Assembly (NCBI RefSeq): GCF_902702775.1
Contig: NZ_LR738724.1
Location: 1,426,001 to 1,490,000, forward strand
From: Streptococcus suis
GTDB lineage: Bacteria > Bacillota > Bacilli > Lactobacillales > Streptococcaceae
Direction of reading: 5' to 3'
Length of the DNA: 64,000 bases
In this document: positions 1 through 8,682 of the stretch, in pieces
Numbering within the stretch: the first letter of the stretch is position 1
Layout: every line of letters starts with the position of its first letter
The notes under the pieces: generated by a model
What the model was told of the DNA's origin: nothing
What the model saw: the letters and a program-made list of their open reading frames with translations, nothing else
Database searches by the model: none
Made by a program: the position numbers and the translations under genes

Positions 1-1750
1 CAAATACCTTGAAAGCATCGTTGAGGTAATCTTCCTTGGTCATGTCTACACCAGCTTTTGCAATGACATTGAGTGAGTAGTCTGAGCTACCAGCCTTCAA
101 GTAGTTAAGATAGTTTTCTTTGTCTTCTGGACTACCATTGACAATTTTGTTTGCAAGAGCTGATGCTGCCGCAAAACCTGTCGCATATTGATAGACATAG
201 AAATTGTAATAGAAGTGTGGAATGCGAGCCCACTCAAACTGGATTTCTGGATTTTCTTCTGCAGAAAGTCCGTAGTATTTCTCGTTTGTCTGACCGTACA
301 ATTCATTGAGGAAATCAGCCGTCAAGACTTGACCTTCCTGGTCTGCCTTATAGATAGCCTGTTCAAACTCGGCAAATTGGGTCTGGCGGAAGACTGTACC
401 ACGGAAACCATCTAGATAGTGATTGAGAATAGCAAAGCGTTCCTTGTCATCTTCTACTTCTGCCAAGAGTTTTTCTGTCAAAAGATTTTCATTGGTCGTT
501 GAAGCAATTTCAGCCAAGAATAGGGAATAATGTCCATAGACATAGGGTTGAGTCTTACGAGTCAACATAGAATGGAGAGAATGCCCTGTTTCATGGATAA
601 GAGTGTACATGTTATCCAAGTTATCCTGCCAGTTGAGAAGCATGAAGGCGTTGGTGTCGTAAGCACCTCCTGAGTATGCTCCTGAGCGTTTTCCTTCATT
701 AACGTGGACATCAATCCAGCGGTTTTCGAAGGCTTCTTTTACAATAGCCGAATAATCCTCACCGAAAATTTCCAAGGTTTCTTGGCATTTCTTGAGTGCA
801 TCTTCATAAGAAATCTTGGTACTGAAATCTGACAATGGCGTGTACATATCATACATCTTCAAGTCATCAATACCCAAGAGTTTCTTACGCAAATTGATAT
901 AACGGTGCAAGAGCGGAAGGTGCTTGTTGACTGCCGCTACCAATGTATCGTAAACGGATTCTGGAATGAAATTAGCTGCAAGTGATGCGTGACGGGCTGA
1001 ATCGTACTTCCGCAAACGAGCTTTCAGGTTATTGACCTTGACATTAGACTGCAAAGTCTTAGCATAGGTATGCTGGAACTGCTCGTAGGTACCGTACATA
1101 GCCTCATATGCTTCTTGGCGGACGTCACGGTTTTTAGACTCCATAAAGTGAATGTAGTTACCGTGTGAAAGGGGCACCAAGTGACCGTCCTCATCTGCGA
1201 TTTCTGGGAAACGCAGGCTGGCATTGTCCAAGACTGAGAAGGTTTCAGCAGGTGATTCGAAAATCTCGCTGGTCGCTGCCAATACTTCTTCCACCTCTTG
1301 TGACAGGACATGGTCCTTAGCCGCTAAAAGTTTTTCAAATTGGTGGCTGTACTGAACAAGAGCTGGCTCCTCTGCCTTAAAGGCCTCCAACTGCTCTTCA
1401 GTAATGGCCATAAACTCAGGCTCATAGAAGGCAAAAGCCTGTGAAAAGACCGAATACAAGCCCATGGCTTTAGCTTGAAATTCCTGGTATTTGCCTTCAC
1501 GAGTATCTTGGTCGTTCTTCATAGACGCATAGACATAGAGTTTTTCAATGCGACGCATAAGACCAAGTTGCGTTTCGCTGATTGTCAAAAGGCTCTTCGC
1601 TGAGTCGAGCAAGTGACCTGCAAATTCTTTTGTTTTTTCAGTTTCAGCTTGTAAATCTGCAAGTTCTGCTTCCCAGGCTTCATCTGTTGGGAAAATAGTG
1701 GTCAAGTCCCACTGGTATTTTTCTTCAATTTCGTAACGTTGTTTAGACAT
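1..1750 (-). CDS. pepF: Oligoendopeptidase F, M3 family (C-terminus outside window)
   Basis: This is a cytosolic zinc metallopeptidase that cleaves short peptides, and in streptococci it supports use of imported oligopeptides. The gene reads leftward and leaves the window at base 1, so 583 codons are visible of a family length near 600; only the last residues are missing. The zinc site HETGH is seen at about residues 386-390 (bases 581-595), followed by SLHSMLT, as in M3 peptidases. The start ATG at 1750 is preceded by GGAGGATTAATT, a good ribosome binding site. It lies downstream of coiA in the same direction, but a terminator and a possible separate promoter stand between them. The family call is firm. 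Confidence 0.95.
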   Translation of the reverse strand, partial: MSKQRYEIEEKYQWDLTTIFPTDEAWEAELADLQAETEKTKEFAGHLLDSAKSLLTISETQLGLMRRIEKLYVYASMKNDQDTREGKYQEFQAKAMGLYSVFSQAFAFYEPEFMAITEEQLEAFKAEEPALVQYSHQFEKLLAAKDHVLSQEVEEVLAATSEIFESPAETFSVLDNASLRFPEIADEDGHLVPLSHGNYIHFMESKNRDVRQEAYEAMYGTYEQFQHTYAKTLQSNVKVNNLKARLRKYDSARHASLAANFIPESVYDTLVAAVNKHLPLLHRYINLRKKLLGIDDLKMYDMYTPLSDFSTKISYEDALKKCQETLEIFGEDYSAIVKEAFENRWIDVHVNEGKRSGAYSGGAYDTNAFMLLNWQDNLDNMYTLIHETGHSLHSMLTRKTQPYVYGHYSLFLAEIASTTNENLLTEKLLAEVEDDKERFAILNHYLDGFRGTVFRQTQFAEFEQAIYKADQEGQVLTADFLNELYGQTNEKYYGLSAEENPEIQFEWARIPHFYYNFYVYQYATGFAAASALANKIVNGSPEDKENYLNYLKAGSSDYSLNVIAKAGVDMTKEDYLNDAFKVF

Positions 1751-1771
1751 AATTAATCCTCCGTATCCTTT

Positions 1772-1780
1772 ATTCTAACA
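1772..1780 (-). promoter_or_regulatory. Extended -10 promoter for pepF
   Basis: The minus strand reads TGTTAGAAT, which fits TGnTATAAT with one mismatch, 22 bases before the pepF start. It directly follows the T-tract of the upstream terminator, so pepF can be transcribed independently of coiA. No good -35 is visible. Confidence 0.5.
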
Positions 1781-1782
1781 TA

Positions 1783-1814
1783 AAAAATCCCCTCTTTCCA
1801 TAGGAAAGTGAGGG
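1783..1814 (-). terminator. Rho-independent terminator between small ORF and pepF
   Basis: On the minus strand the arms CCCTC-AC-TTTCC and GGAAAGAGGG pair around a TAT loop, with a two-base bulge, and are followed by ATTTTTT. It closes the coiA plus small-ORF unit before pepF. Confidence 0.75.
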
Positions 1815-1857
1815 CTTATTGGTTACTATTCAACTGGAAAATAGTTTTTGGCATTCG

Positions 1858-1950
1858 CTATAGCAAGTCGCCACTAGGATAATAAAGTCTACAACCCTCA
1901 CCAACAGTAGCATGACTAACATAAAATAACGAACATATTTTCAAAAGCAA
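1858..1950 (-). CDS. Small ORF (30 codons) downstream of coiA, unknown
   Basis: A TTG-started reading frame of 30 codons begins 28 bases after the coiA stop. It is preceded by GGAGG with an 8-base spacing, a strong ribosome binding site. The predicted peptide has a short hydrophobic start (LLKICSLFYV), then SHATVGEGC, and ends YYPSGDLL. It ends 44 bases before a good terminator, so coiA, this ORF and the terminator form one unit. I do not recognise the peptide. The alternative is that the stretch is a conserved structured RNA or a coiA 3' UTR element and the frame is accidental. The TTG start lowers confidence. Confidence 0.4.
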   Translation of the reverse strand: MLLKICSLFYVSHATVGEGCRLYYPSGDLL

Positions 1951-1978
1951 TATATACACCTCCATCAGCTATCTCTAT

Positions 1979-2920
1979 TTACATTGGTTTTCTATAAATT
2001 ATAGGTGGATATAGAACCTGTTTCTGCTTGTCTTCAATACTGTCGTAATGCTGGTCAAAATCCTGATAAACTAGGGTTAAATCTTTTTGTATTTGGGCAA
2101 AGCCAATGGCAGAGCGGGGTAGACGGATGTGGGGATACCATTCTTCTGCCGTCTTGGTTAGTAGATTTTCACCACGACCATAGGCTTCCGCCTGTAGGGC
2201 TAACCAATTGGGAGTTCTGTAATACAGCTGACGAGCAATGTAGCGAGGCAAATCCCTATCTAACGGGCAAGTAAGATGCGATAAAGCTTGCTTGGCAAAT
2301 GGTAGACGCAATATTTCCAATAAATTTCCCTCGCCAAATGGAAAAACCTTTGTCAGACAGTGGACCTTACCTCGTAAGTCTTCATGAATAAGGTAACGAA
2401 GACGCAATTCTTTTTTCTCATCATCCAATTCCCAGAGGTGAAAACCCATGTTCATACTAAAAGAGAGGAATTGCTTGTGTAATTTGCTTAATCTTTCTTT
2501 TAACCATAGGCCTTTTCCCAACAGCCAGAGAACCTGAAGACCAGCTTCATGATAGGCTTGCGTCCTCACCTGCAAACGAGAAATGGGTAGACTGGAACAC
2601 TGTACTTCCAAGGCTAAACGATCATTGACAAATAAATCAGCGACCTGCCCTATACTAGGCAGGCATTTTTCAAGTTCAACTTGTTCGGCATTGATTAACC
2701 AACTGTACAGACAAGACTTAAGGGACAGGTGCTGGGCCGACTCATTCTCGGAAAAGTAGTGGCAGTCCCGCAGGGTTACATGGGCAAAGTGCGAACGCAG
2801 AACTTTTCCGGATTTGTATCGGACCAGCCCTCCACAACCTGGACAAGAATAGCTACCTTGCGGCGCAGGATTTTCCAAGACATTAAAAACTTGTCCATCT
2901 TCATCAAGTGCAACTAACAT
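1979..2920 (-). CDS. coiA: Competence protein CoiA
   Basis: CoiA is a late-competence protein needed for natural transformation; it acts on incoming single-stranded DNA with the RecA/DprA pathway. The 313-residue protein has an N-terminal CPGCGG zinc-knuckle-like motif (about residues 26-30) followed by HFAH. A nuclease-like core around residues 90-150 contains DLFVNDRLALEVQ and WLLG, as in restriction-endonuclease-like CoiA proteins. The reading frame is open 12 codons further upstream, but the ATG at 2920 has GAGAGGAGG just before it and starts with the expected MLVALDEDG, so I chose it. It follows metG, separated by a terminator and a candidate ComX box. Confidence 0.9.
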   Translation of the reverse strand: MLVALDEDGQVFNVLENPAPQGSYSCPGCGGLVRYKSGKVLRSHFAHVTLRDCHYFSENESAQHLSLKSCLYSWLINAEQVELEKCLPSIGQVADLFVNDRLALEVQCSSLPISRLQVRTQAYHEAGLQVLWLLGKGLWLKERLSKLHKQFLSFSMNMGFHLWELDDEKKELRLRYLIHEDLRGKVHCLTKVFPFGEGNLLEILRLPFAKQALSHLTCPLDRDLPRYIARQLYYRTPNWLALQAEAYGRGENLLTKTAEEWYPHIRLPRSAIGFAQIQKDLTLVYQDFDQHYDSIEDKQKQVLYPPIIYRKPM

Positions 2921-2939
2921 AAAACCTCCTCTCTTTATT

Positions 2940-2947
2940 AGTTCGCA
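2940..2947 (-). promoter_or_regulatory. Weak ComX (cin-box) promoter candidate for coiA
   Basis: The minus strand reads a T-tract then TGCGAACT, matching 5 of 8 positions of the streptococcal cin-box TACGAATA. It lies about 20 bases before the coiA start, the spacing expected of late-competence promoters. The match is weak, and the call rests mostly on position and on coiA being a known ComX target. Confidence 0.4.
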
Positions 2948-2951
2948 AAAA

Positions 2952-2974
2952 AACACCCAGCTATGCTGAGTGTT
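2952..2974 (-). terminator. metG terminator
   Basis: Minus-strand arms ACACTCAGC and GCTGGGTGT close on an ATA loop and are followed by seven T, 10 bases after the metG stop. Confidence 0.85.
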
Positions 2975-2983
2975 TGAATTTTC

Positions 2984-4987
2984 TTACCCAATCTGACTGC
3001 CGTTTGGCACAGATGGATCGACTGTTAAGAGTGTTAAATTGTCACCATGTTCGGCTGAGAGGATCATGCCCTGGCTGAGCAAGCCCATCATCTTACGTGG
3101 CTTAAGGTTGGCAACGATTTGGACTTTCTTACCGACCAACTCCTGCTCATTTGGATAGTACTTGGCGATACCAGACAGGATTTGACGGTCCTGACCATCA
3201 CCTGCGTCCAGACGGAACTTGAGCAGCTTGTCAGAGCCCTCCACCTTGGCTACTTCCTTGACTTCGGCCACGCGGATTTCCACCTTGTCAAAGTCCTCGA
3301 ACTTGATCGCGGCCTTCTCGTTTTTGAGTTCCACGTCAGCTGGATTCCACTCTTTTTCTTCCTCTGGGGAAATAGCAGAGCTACCACCCATTTGGGCTTG
3401 GATATAGGCGATTTCCTCTTCCATATCCAGACGTGGGAAGATAGGCGTACCTTTTGCAACCACTGTCAAACCAGCTGGAAGACCTGCAAAGTCAAGGTTT
3501 TCAAGGTCAAATGCTGTTCCCAAACCAAGCTGTTCCATAATGGCATTTGAAGTGGTCATCATGAATGGCTGAATGAGGTGCGCCACCACACGCAGACCTG
3601 CTGTTAAGTGAGCCATGACTGCTGCCAACTTGTCACGGTCCGCTTCGTCCTTAGCCAAGACCCAAGGTGCAGTTTCATCGATGTACTTGTTGGTACGGGA
3701 GATGATATTCCAAACAGCTTCCAAGGCGCGTGGGTAGTCAACAGCTTCCATATACTTGTGGTAGCTTGCCAAGTTGTCAGCTACAACTGCCGCCAAGTCC
3801 GCATCAAAATCTGTCACGTTGGCAACAAAAGTTGGTACCTGACCACCGAAATACTTGTTAATCATAGCAACTGTACGGTTGAGCAAGTTTCCAAGGTCGT
3901 TGGCCAGTTCGTAGTTAATACGACCAACGTAATCTTCTGGTGTGAAGGTTCCGTCAGAGCCAACTGGCAGACTACGCATGAGGTAGTAACGCAGTGGATC
4001 CAAGCCGAAACGCTCGACCAACATCTCTGGATAGACCACATTGCCCTTAGACTTAGACATCTTGCCATCTTTCATGACAAACCAGCCATGAGCAACCAAG
4101 CGGTCTGGCAACTTCATATCCAACATCATGAGCATGATTGGCCAGTAAATGGAGTGGAAACGAAGAATGTCCTTGCCAACCATGTGGTAAACTGTTCCAT
4201 TCCAGAACTTGTCATAGTTGGCTGTTTCTTCCTGACCATAGCCCAAGGCAGTTGCGTAGTTGAGTAGGGCATCAATCCAGACATAGACAACATGCTTTGG
4301 ATTGGACGGTACGGGCACGCCCCAGGTAAATGAAGTACGCGATACGGCCAAATCTTCCAAGCCTGGCTCGATGAAGTTTTTCATGATTTCATTGAGGCGG
4401 CCGTCTGGCTGGATAAAGTCTGGATGAGCATTGAAGAACTCGACCAACTTATCCTGATACTTGCTGAGGCGGAGGAAGTAGGACTCTTCTGACACCCAGG
4501 CAACCTCGTGACCGCTAGGAGCGATACCGCCTGTTACCTTGCCGTTTTCATCTCGGAAGACCTCTTCTAATTGGCTCTCGGTGAAGAATTCCTCGTCCGA
4601 TACGGAGTACCAACCAGAATACTCTCCCAAGTAAATGTCGTCCTGCGCCAGCAATTTTTCAAAAACAGCCGCCACCACTTCCTCGTGGTAATCATCAGTC
4701 GTGCGGATAAATTTGTCGTAAGAGATGTCCAGCAAGTTCCAGAGTTCCTTAACGCCAACCGCCATGCCGTCAACGTAGGCTTGCGGAGTCAAACCTGCCT
4801 CTTTTGCCTTCTCCTCAATCTTCTGGCCATGCTCATCCAGCCCTGTCAGATAGAAGACCTCATGCCCCATAAGGCGTTTGTAACGAGCCAATACATCGCA
4901 GGCAATGGTTGTGTAGGCCGACCCGATGTGAAGTTTTCCAGACGGATAATAAATCGGTGTGGTAATGTAAAACGGTGTTTTTGTCAT
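2984..4987 (-). CDS. metG: Methionyl-tRNA synthetase
   Basis: MetG charges tRNA-Met with methionine in the cytosol and is essential for initiation and elongation. The class I signature HIGS is at residues 20-23 (KLHIGSAY) and KMSKS lies near residue 300 ([10 protein letters not shown]). The C-terminal 110 residues, from [15 protein letters not shown] on, are the EMAP/Trbp-type tRNA-binding domain used for dimerisation. The length of 667 fits the long Gram-positive form. The start ATG at 4987 has GGAAAAAA before it, only a modest ribosome binding site. The roughly 200-base upstream region carries a normal promoter and no T-box that I can see. Confidence 0.97.
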   Translation of the reverse strand: MTKTPFYITTPIYYPSGKLHIGSAYTTIACDVLARYKRLMGHEVFYLTGLDEHGQKIEEKAKEAGLTPQAYVDGMAVGVKELWNLLDISYDKFIRTTDDYHEEVVAAVFEKLLAQDDIYLGEYSGWYSVSDEEFFTESQLEEVFRDENGKVTGGIAPSGHEVAWVSEESYFLRLSKYQDKLVEFFNAHPDFIQPDGRLNEIMKNFIEPGLEDLAVSRTSFTWGVPVPSNPKHVVYVWIDALLNYATALGYGQEETANYDKFWNGTVYHMVGKDILRFHSIYWPIMLMMLDMKLPDRLVAHGWFVMKDGKMSKSKGNVVYPEMLVERFGLDPLRYYLMRSLPVGSDGTFTPEDYVGRINYELANDLGNLLNRTVAMINKYFGGQVPTFVANVTDFDADLAAVVADNLASYHKYMEAVDYPRALEAVWNIISRTNKYIDETAPWVLAKDEADRDKLAAVMAHLTAGLRVVAHLIQPFMMTTSNAIMEQLGLGTAFDLENLDFAGLPAGLTVVAKGTPIFPRLDMEEEIAYIQAQMGGSSAISPEEEKEWNPADVELKNEKAAIKFEDFDKVEIRVAEVKEVAKVEGSDKLLKFRLDAGDGQDRQILSGIAKYYPNEQELVGKKVQIVANLKPRKMMGLLSQGMILSAEHGDNLTLLTVDPSVPNGSQIG

Positions 4988-5041
4988 GTTTTTTTCCTTT
5001 CAAATTCAGAGCAAATGAAACCCTGTTATTGACAACATCCT

Positions 5042-5070
5042 ATTTTATCATATTTTCAGCTAAATCACAA
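5042..5070 (-). promoter_or_regulatory. metG promoter
   Basis: On the minus strand TTGTGA (5065-5070) is 17 bases from TAAAAT (5042-5047), a good sigma-A match, about 55 bases before the metG start. Confidence 0.6.
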
Positions 5071-5162
5071 AGCGGTTCTAAATACAAGCCAAGTCGAAAG
5101 CTAATGTCTATCTTCTCTATAAAATTATAGTTTTGTTCTTGTCAATTGACGAAGAGCGAAAA

Positions 5163-5191
5163 ACCGGTACCAGTTTGGAACTGTTTCCGGT
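5163..5191 (-). terminator. Terminator of the 5196-5945 gene
   Basis: Minus-strand arms ACCGG-AAA-CAGTT and AACTG-GTA-CCGGT form a hairpin followed by TTTTTCG, directly after the stop codon. Confidence 0.8.
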
Positions 5192-5195
5192 GTTC

Positions 5196-5945
5196 TTATA
5201 CAATATTGAGCTGTTCAAATACATTTTTCAAATCAGCTATCATTTCTCGATGAAAATCTAAATAATAGGTTTTCTGGTCAGAATCTGGTAATTTTTCAAT
5301 ATCAACTAAGATTGCTTGATAACGATGGAGAATTTTCTTACCAGCTTCTTTATCTATCTCGTCAATTTTACCAATACCTGCTGCTATTTCATCCAAACTG
5401 TCATATTTTGCAAGTACATCCTCTGTCCACTCACGCTTATCTTTGTTAAGTGTGACAATCTTTTCTGTCAGCCAGTCTTCATAACTTTCCTCTTCTGTCA
5501 CTAGTGACTGGCTCGCAGTAGACTTAGACACTTGGGCAATTCTGCTTGAACGAAGGTAATTCCGATAAAACCAGACTGCAAATAGGATGGCTAGAATGAT
5601 ATTGACCGGGAAAACAAAGCTAAGGGCGAAGAGCACGGTCAGCCACAAAATCAACTTCACATTTCTTGCGTTTTTCTCTGCTCTCCTGTTCTTCTCTTCC
5701 CAATCATCCAATATAGACTGGGCTTGGGCAGTATAGGTTTCAACCAATTTTGCCAGCCGTAACTTTTTTTCTAGGTCATCTTCTAGTTCCATTGCCAGAT
5801 AGGCTTGGTTGGCACGAGCCTTGGCTGCCTCATAGGTCTGGACAGTCGCCAAATATTCCGCACTGCTATTCATCTGATGAAGGATACGATTTGTTTCCCC
5901 TTTAATAAAAGTCCGATCTCTTGATGTTAATTTACGGTAAGGCAT
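5196..5945 (-). CDS. Hypothetical membrane protein, two central helices
   Basis: I do not recognise this 249-residue protein. The first 95 residues are charged and alanine-rich with coiled-coil character (MELEDDLEKKLRLAKLVETY, then DDWEEKNRRAEKN). They are followed by one long or two short hydrophobic segments at about residues 97-128. The C-terminal half is charged and soluble, with several lysine/aspartate runs. A membrane hairpin with two cytoplasmic arms is the likely shape. AGGGAG stands before the ATG. It is probably a single-gene unit with its own terminator, upstream of metG on the same strand. Confidence 0.75.
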   Translation of the reverse strand: MPYRKLTSRDRTFIKGETNRILHQMNSSAEYLATVQTYEAAKARANQAYLAMELEDDLEKKLRLAKLVETYTAQAQSILDDWEEKNRRAEKNARNVKLILWLTVLFALSFVFPVNIILAILFAVWFYRNYLRSSRIAQVSKSTASQSLVTEEESYEDWLTEKIVTLNKDKREWTEDVLAKYDSLDEIAAGIGKIDEIDKEAGKKILHRYQAILVDIEKLPDSDQKTYYLDFHREMIADLKNVFEQLNIV

Positions 5946-6026
5946 TGATTTGCTCCCTAAAAATTAGTTGTGTGCCATAATATACTAATTACTATAGAAG
6001 ACGGTCATCAGATATACATTTTCTTC

Positions 6027-6638
6027 CTACCTCCTCACCCTCCTCTCCATCTCCTCCATATCATAGTCAAAAAGGAGGTCATGGTAGTCTGTAAAGAGCT
6101 CCAAACGTTTATCATCATCTAAAATAGCAATATCAACTCCCCGATCATCGTAGCAATGATAGATGATATTGTCCTGACTAGATAGGAAGAGAACGGAACT
6201 TGATAGATAGTTAAAACCTCCATGGTCGGCTTTGACAATCTCCCTCAACAAAGCCTTCAGGTCCTGGTCGGTAACTGGAAAGAGATAGCGCTCAAAGACT
6301 AGCACATCTCCCGTCAAATCCTCCACTTCTATCAACTCAGGCTCAGGAAGCTTGTCGAAGTTAAATTTCGATGAAAAATGCCAGAGGTAGGTGTCTATAT
6401 CCCTATCTTCCTGTCGAAGGAGCGAAAGGAGCACATAGTCGTATTCTGAACTAGCCTGCTCAAAAAGTTCTACTGCACGTGCATAGGCTCTTTCAAGATA
6501 GATTGCTCTTGATAATTCTTCTGCTTCGTCTGCAGGCCCGATTTCAAATCTAAGAGCAAGAGGTGTGCCATAAAAGAATGGGCCCACTAGTCGATTATCT
6601 TTCAGTTGAAAGGACTTCAGCCATTGATTCAATTCCAT
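6027..6638 (-). CDS. DUF3885 domain protein
   Basis: This is a 203-residue soluble acidic protein. Its C-terminal half, with IIYHCYDDRGVDIAILD and the nearby LLFDYDMEEM, resembles DUF3885 proteins found across Firmicutes. Their function is unknown; some sit near toxin or immunity loci, but nothing of that kind is next door here. The ATG at 6638 follows GGAGAATAGTAT. It is divergent from the CPBP gene and upstream of the two-helix protein with an 80-base gap. Confidence 0.75.
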   Translation of the reverse strand: MELNQWLKSFQLKDNRLVGPFFYGTPLALRFEIGPADEAEELSRAIYLERAYARAVELFEQASSEYDYVLLSLLRQEDRDIDTYLWHFSSKFNFDKLPEPELIEVEDLTGDVLVFERYLFPVTDQDLKALLREIVKADHGGFNYLSSSVLFLSSQDNIIYHCYDDRGVDIAILDDDKRLELFTDYHDLLFDYDMEEMERRVRR

Positions 6639-6715
6639 ATACTATTCTCCTTATATAGCTTTGTACTATTCTACCATATACTAGGAAATTAGGTCTAGTC
6701 TTATTTGGAAAAATG

Positions 6716-6724
6716 TGATAGAAT
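6716..6724 (+). promoter_or_regulatory. Extended -10 promoter of the CPBP gene
   Basis: TGATAGAAT matches TGnTATAAT with one mismatch and lies 36 bases before the start. The start codon itself has the strong ribosome binding site AAAGGAGGT at 6748-6756. Confidence 0.6.
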
Positions 6725-6760
6725 AGTGAACTAGTAAAGTATCTAGTAAAAGGAGGTCCT

Positions 6761-7636
6761 ATGAAAACCGAATTTATCAATGAGAAGGCTCAATCAGCTT
6801 TCAATCTCAACATCGTCACCTCTCCTATTGTAGCTATTATTTTGTTGCTAGTAGGAGATTCACTAGGAGCTGTTATTTTCACTCCAATAAGCTTTTTACT
6901 CCCATTTAGCGAGACCCTTTCTGTAAGTTTTGAACTATTCGCTTTCGCTTTTATCAGCCTGATGGTCATTTTATGGGCACGGTATATTGAAAAAAGCCCG
7001 TGGGTAGGACTTGGTTTTACTAAAAAAGGTGCGGGAAAAGATTTTCTACTCGGGTGGGGAATCGGAGCTGCAATGCTGACCACTTGTACACTCATCATGT
7101 GGGGATTAGGCGCGATTGAATTTACAAGCATCCAGTTCTCTACAAAATTAGTCGGAGAATTTATTATCCTTATCCTTGCCTGGTCTATCCAAGGTACGAC
7201 AGAAGAAATTCTAACAAGAGGATGGATGTTCTCATCACTTTCCGCTAGACACAATATTCCTATCGGTATCATTGTTTCTTCCCTCTTCTTCACATTTCTC
7301 CACCTCGGAAACAATGCTATTTCACTCATTCCAATTTTGGATTTAACCCTATTTGCCGTTCTTGCCTGCCTCATTATGCTCAAAACTGGCAACATTTGGG
7401 TGATTGGTGGCTTACACGCTGCGTGGAACTGTTTCCAAGGGAATGTTTTTGCTTTCCCAGTCAGTGGCTCCGATGCTGGTCAAGCCTTTATTCAAATCGG
7501 TATCACTGGTCCTGAGTGGCTATCTGGTGGAAAGTTTGGCGTAGAGGGCTCCGTCATCAGCTTGCTTGTCCAAGAAATAATGATTTCCTGGTTGGTTTAC
7601 GATCTCTATTTCAAGCCCAAAACAAACTCCCTATAA
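6761..7636 (+). CDS. CPBP family intramembrane glutamic endopeptidase
   Basis: This is a polytopic membrane protein of the CPBP/Abi (Rce1-like) family, a group of intramembrane proteases; streptococcal members are tied to bacteriocin immunity or surface-protein processing. The diagnostic motifs are visible: EEILTRGW (EExxxR) near residue 148, a histidine in FLHLGNN near residue 187, and HAAWNCFQGN near residue 218, all inside hydrophobic segments. It is 291 residues with about eight predicted helices. The gene stands alone between a divergent neighbour and a bidirectional terminator. The substrate is unknown, and no bacteriocin gene is visible nearby. Confidence 0.9.
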   Translation: MKTEFINEKAQSAFNLNIVTSPIVAIILLLVGDSLGAVIFTPISFLLPFSETLSVSFELFAFAFISLMVILWARYIEKSPWVGLGFTKKGAGKDFLLGWGIGAAMLTTCTLIMWGLGAIEFTSIQFSTKLVGEFIILILAWSIQGTTEEILTRGWMFSSLSARHNIPIGIIVSSLFFTFLHLGNNAISLIPILDLTLFAVLACLIMLKTGNIWVIGGLHAAWNCFQGNVFAFPVSGSDAGQAFIQIGITGPEWLSGGKFGVEGSVISLLVQEIMISWLVYDLYFKPKTNSL

Positions 7637-7641
7637 TCATA

Positions 7642-7680
7642 AAAGACTGTTAGCTACTCTACAGCTGACAGTCTTTGTTT
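7642..7680. terminator. Bidirectional terminator between convergent genes
   Basis: AAAGACTGTTAGCT and AGCTGACAGTCTTT pair, with GTTTTTTC on the plus side and an A-rich flank on the other. The stem overlaps the stop codon of the minus-strand DUF975 gene, so it serves both genes. Confidence 0.8.
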
Positions 7681-8490
7681 TTTCAATTTTTCGTAGAAAA
7701 TAGTCCTAGATAAATGATAGTAAGGAGTCACAAAAAAAGATAACAGATGAAGGGTCAATAATTCTCCAATAAACCAACCTAAAAAGGATAAATCTAACCA
7801 GATACGTTGCCAATAGTTCCCTTTCATCAAGAAACGACTTTCCCTAAATACAGCCAGGGGACCAGTATAACTAGCATTATCCAAATGGTCATACAAGACA
7901 AAAACAACCTGTGAGTAGGTATAGTAGACAACAAGGTAACTAATCATTCCTAGCAGGAAAATCGGAGCCCCTATCTTCATTAATTGACTAGGCTGATGAA
8001 CTGCCAGCTCTGCCATTGCCCCCGGAGATAAGACCATCAAACTACTCATTGTGAAGCCTTTAATAAATAAAGCAGCCCCTAGATTAGCTGGAAGTCCAGC
8101 TATAAAAAGAAGCAAATAATAATAAAGAAAAGTGGTACAGATAGGCTTCTTCCATTCTGTCTTTAGAAAGGAAAAACTATCTTTTAAAGAAAACTCCTGT
8201 CTATCCCCTCTCAACAATTCCAATAAATGAAAACAGGACAGACCGATGAACAGCTGTAACAACAGAGCGAAGCCTAACTCACCTAAATAGGTCAACCTGA
8301 TCGAAGAAACCAATCGCCCTTCCACAAAAGCACTGTTTTGACGGAGCTCTAGAAATGTCAGTAGGCGAAAAATTGTTACTGGTACAGCATAAACAATAGA
8401 TAGCAAAATGGAGGGCAAAAATAGTAGTGTTGTACCTCTTGTCCGCTCGCGAGTCATCATCGCTCTTGATACTATATCACTCGTCATCAT
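7654..8490 (-). CDS. DUF975 family membrane protein, copy 1
   Basis: This 278-residue protein has about five hydrophobic segments and is homologous by eye to its upstream neighbour. Shared blocks are MKGNxWxRxxLDLSFxGWFIGxLLT and TIFYExLK at the C-terminus, the typical ending of DUF975 proteins. DUF975 proteins are integral membrane proteins of unknown function. The start could be GTG 8493, ATG 8490 or ATG 8487. I chose 8490 because GGAGGGG at 8498-8504 is best spaced from it. A 190-base gap containing a terminator separates it from copy 2. Confidence 0.8.
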   Translation of the reverse strand: MMTSDIVSRAMMTRERTRGTTLLFLPSILLSIVYAVPVTIFRLLTFLELRQNSAFVEGRLVSSIRLTYLGELGFALLLQLFIGLSCFHLLELLRGDRQEFSLKDSFSFLKTEWKKPICTTFLYYYLLLFIAGLPANLGAALFIKGFTMSSLMVLSPGAMAELAVHQPSQLMKIGAPIFLLGMISYLVVYYTYSQVVFVLYDHLDNASYTGPLAVFRESRFLMKGNYWQRIWLDLSFLGWFIGELLTLHLLSFFVTPYYHLSRTIFYEKLKKQRLSAVE

Positions 8491-8630
8491 CACAATTCCC
8501 CTCCAATTTTCTCTCCTTATTTATAAAGTCACGTCGCAAATATTCTATCAACATCGGACTACTTTACCATCCTACTATTAGTATAAAACTTTATCCATTA
8601 ATTTTCCAGAACATCTCTTAAAAACAGGAA

Positions 8631-8655
8631 AATCCCTCCAAAATACGAAGGGATT
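8631..8655 (-). terminator. Terminator of DUF975 copy 2
   Basis: Minus-strand AATCCCTTC and GGAGGGATT pair around a short AT-rich loop, followed by TTCCTGTTTTT. It lies between the two DUF975 genes. Confidence 0.65.
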
Positions 8656-8682
8656 CCTAATAATTTGTTATCTCCATACTCC

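Noticed and set aside
3119..5032. Long plus-strand frames opposite metG
   Set aside because: They are antisense shadows of a well-conserved gene without start signals.
4988..5195. T-box leader of metG
   Set aside because: The 200-base upstream region has a plain promoter and no T-box motif or specifier hairpin that I could see.
6790..7395. 201-codon minus-strand frame opposite the CPBP gene
   Set aside because: The CPBP frame has all family motifs, a promoter and a strong ribosome binding site, while this one has none.
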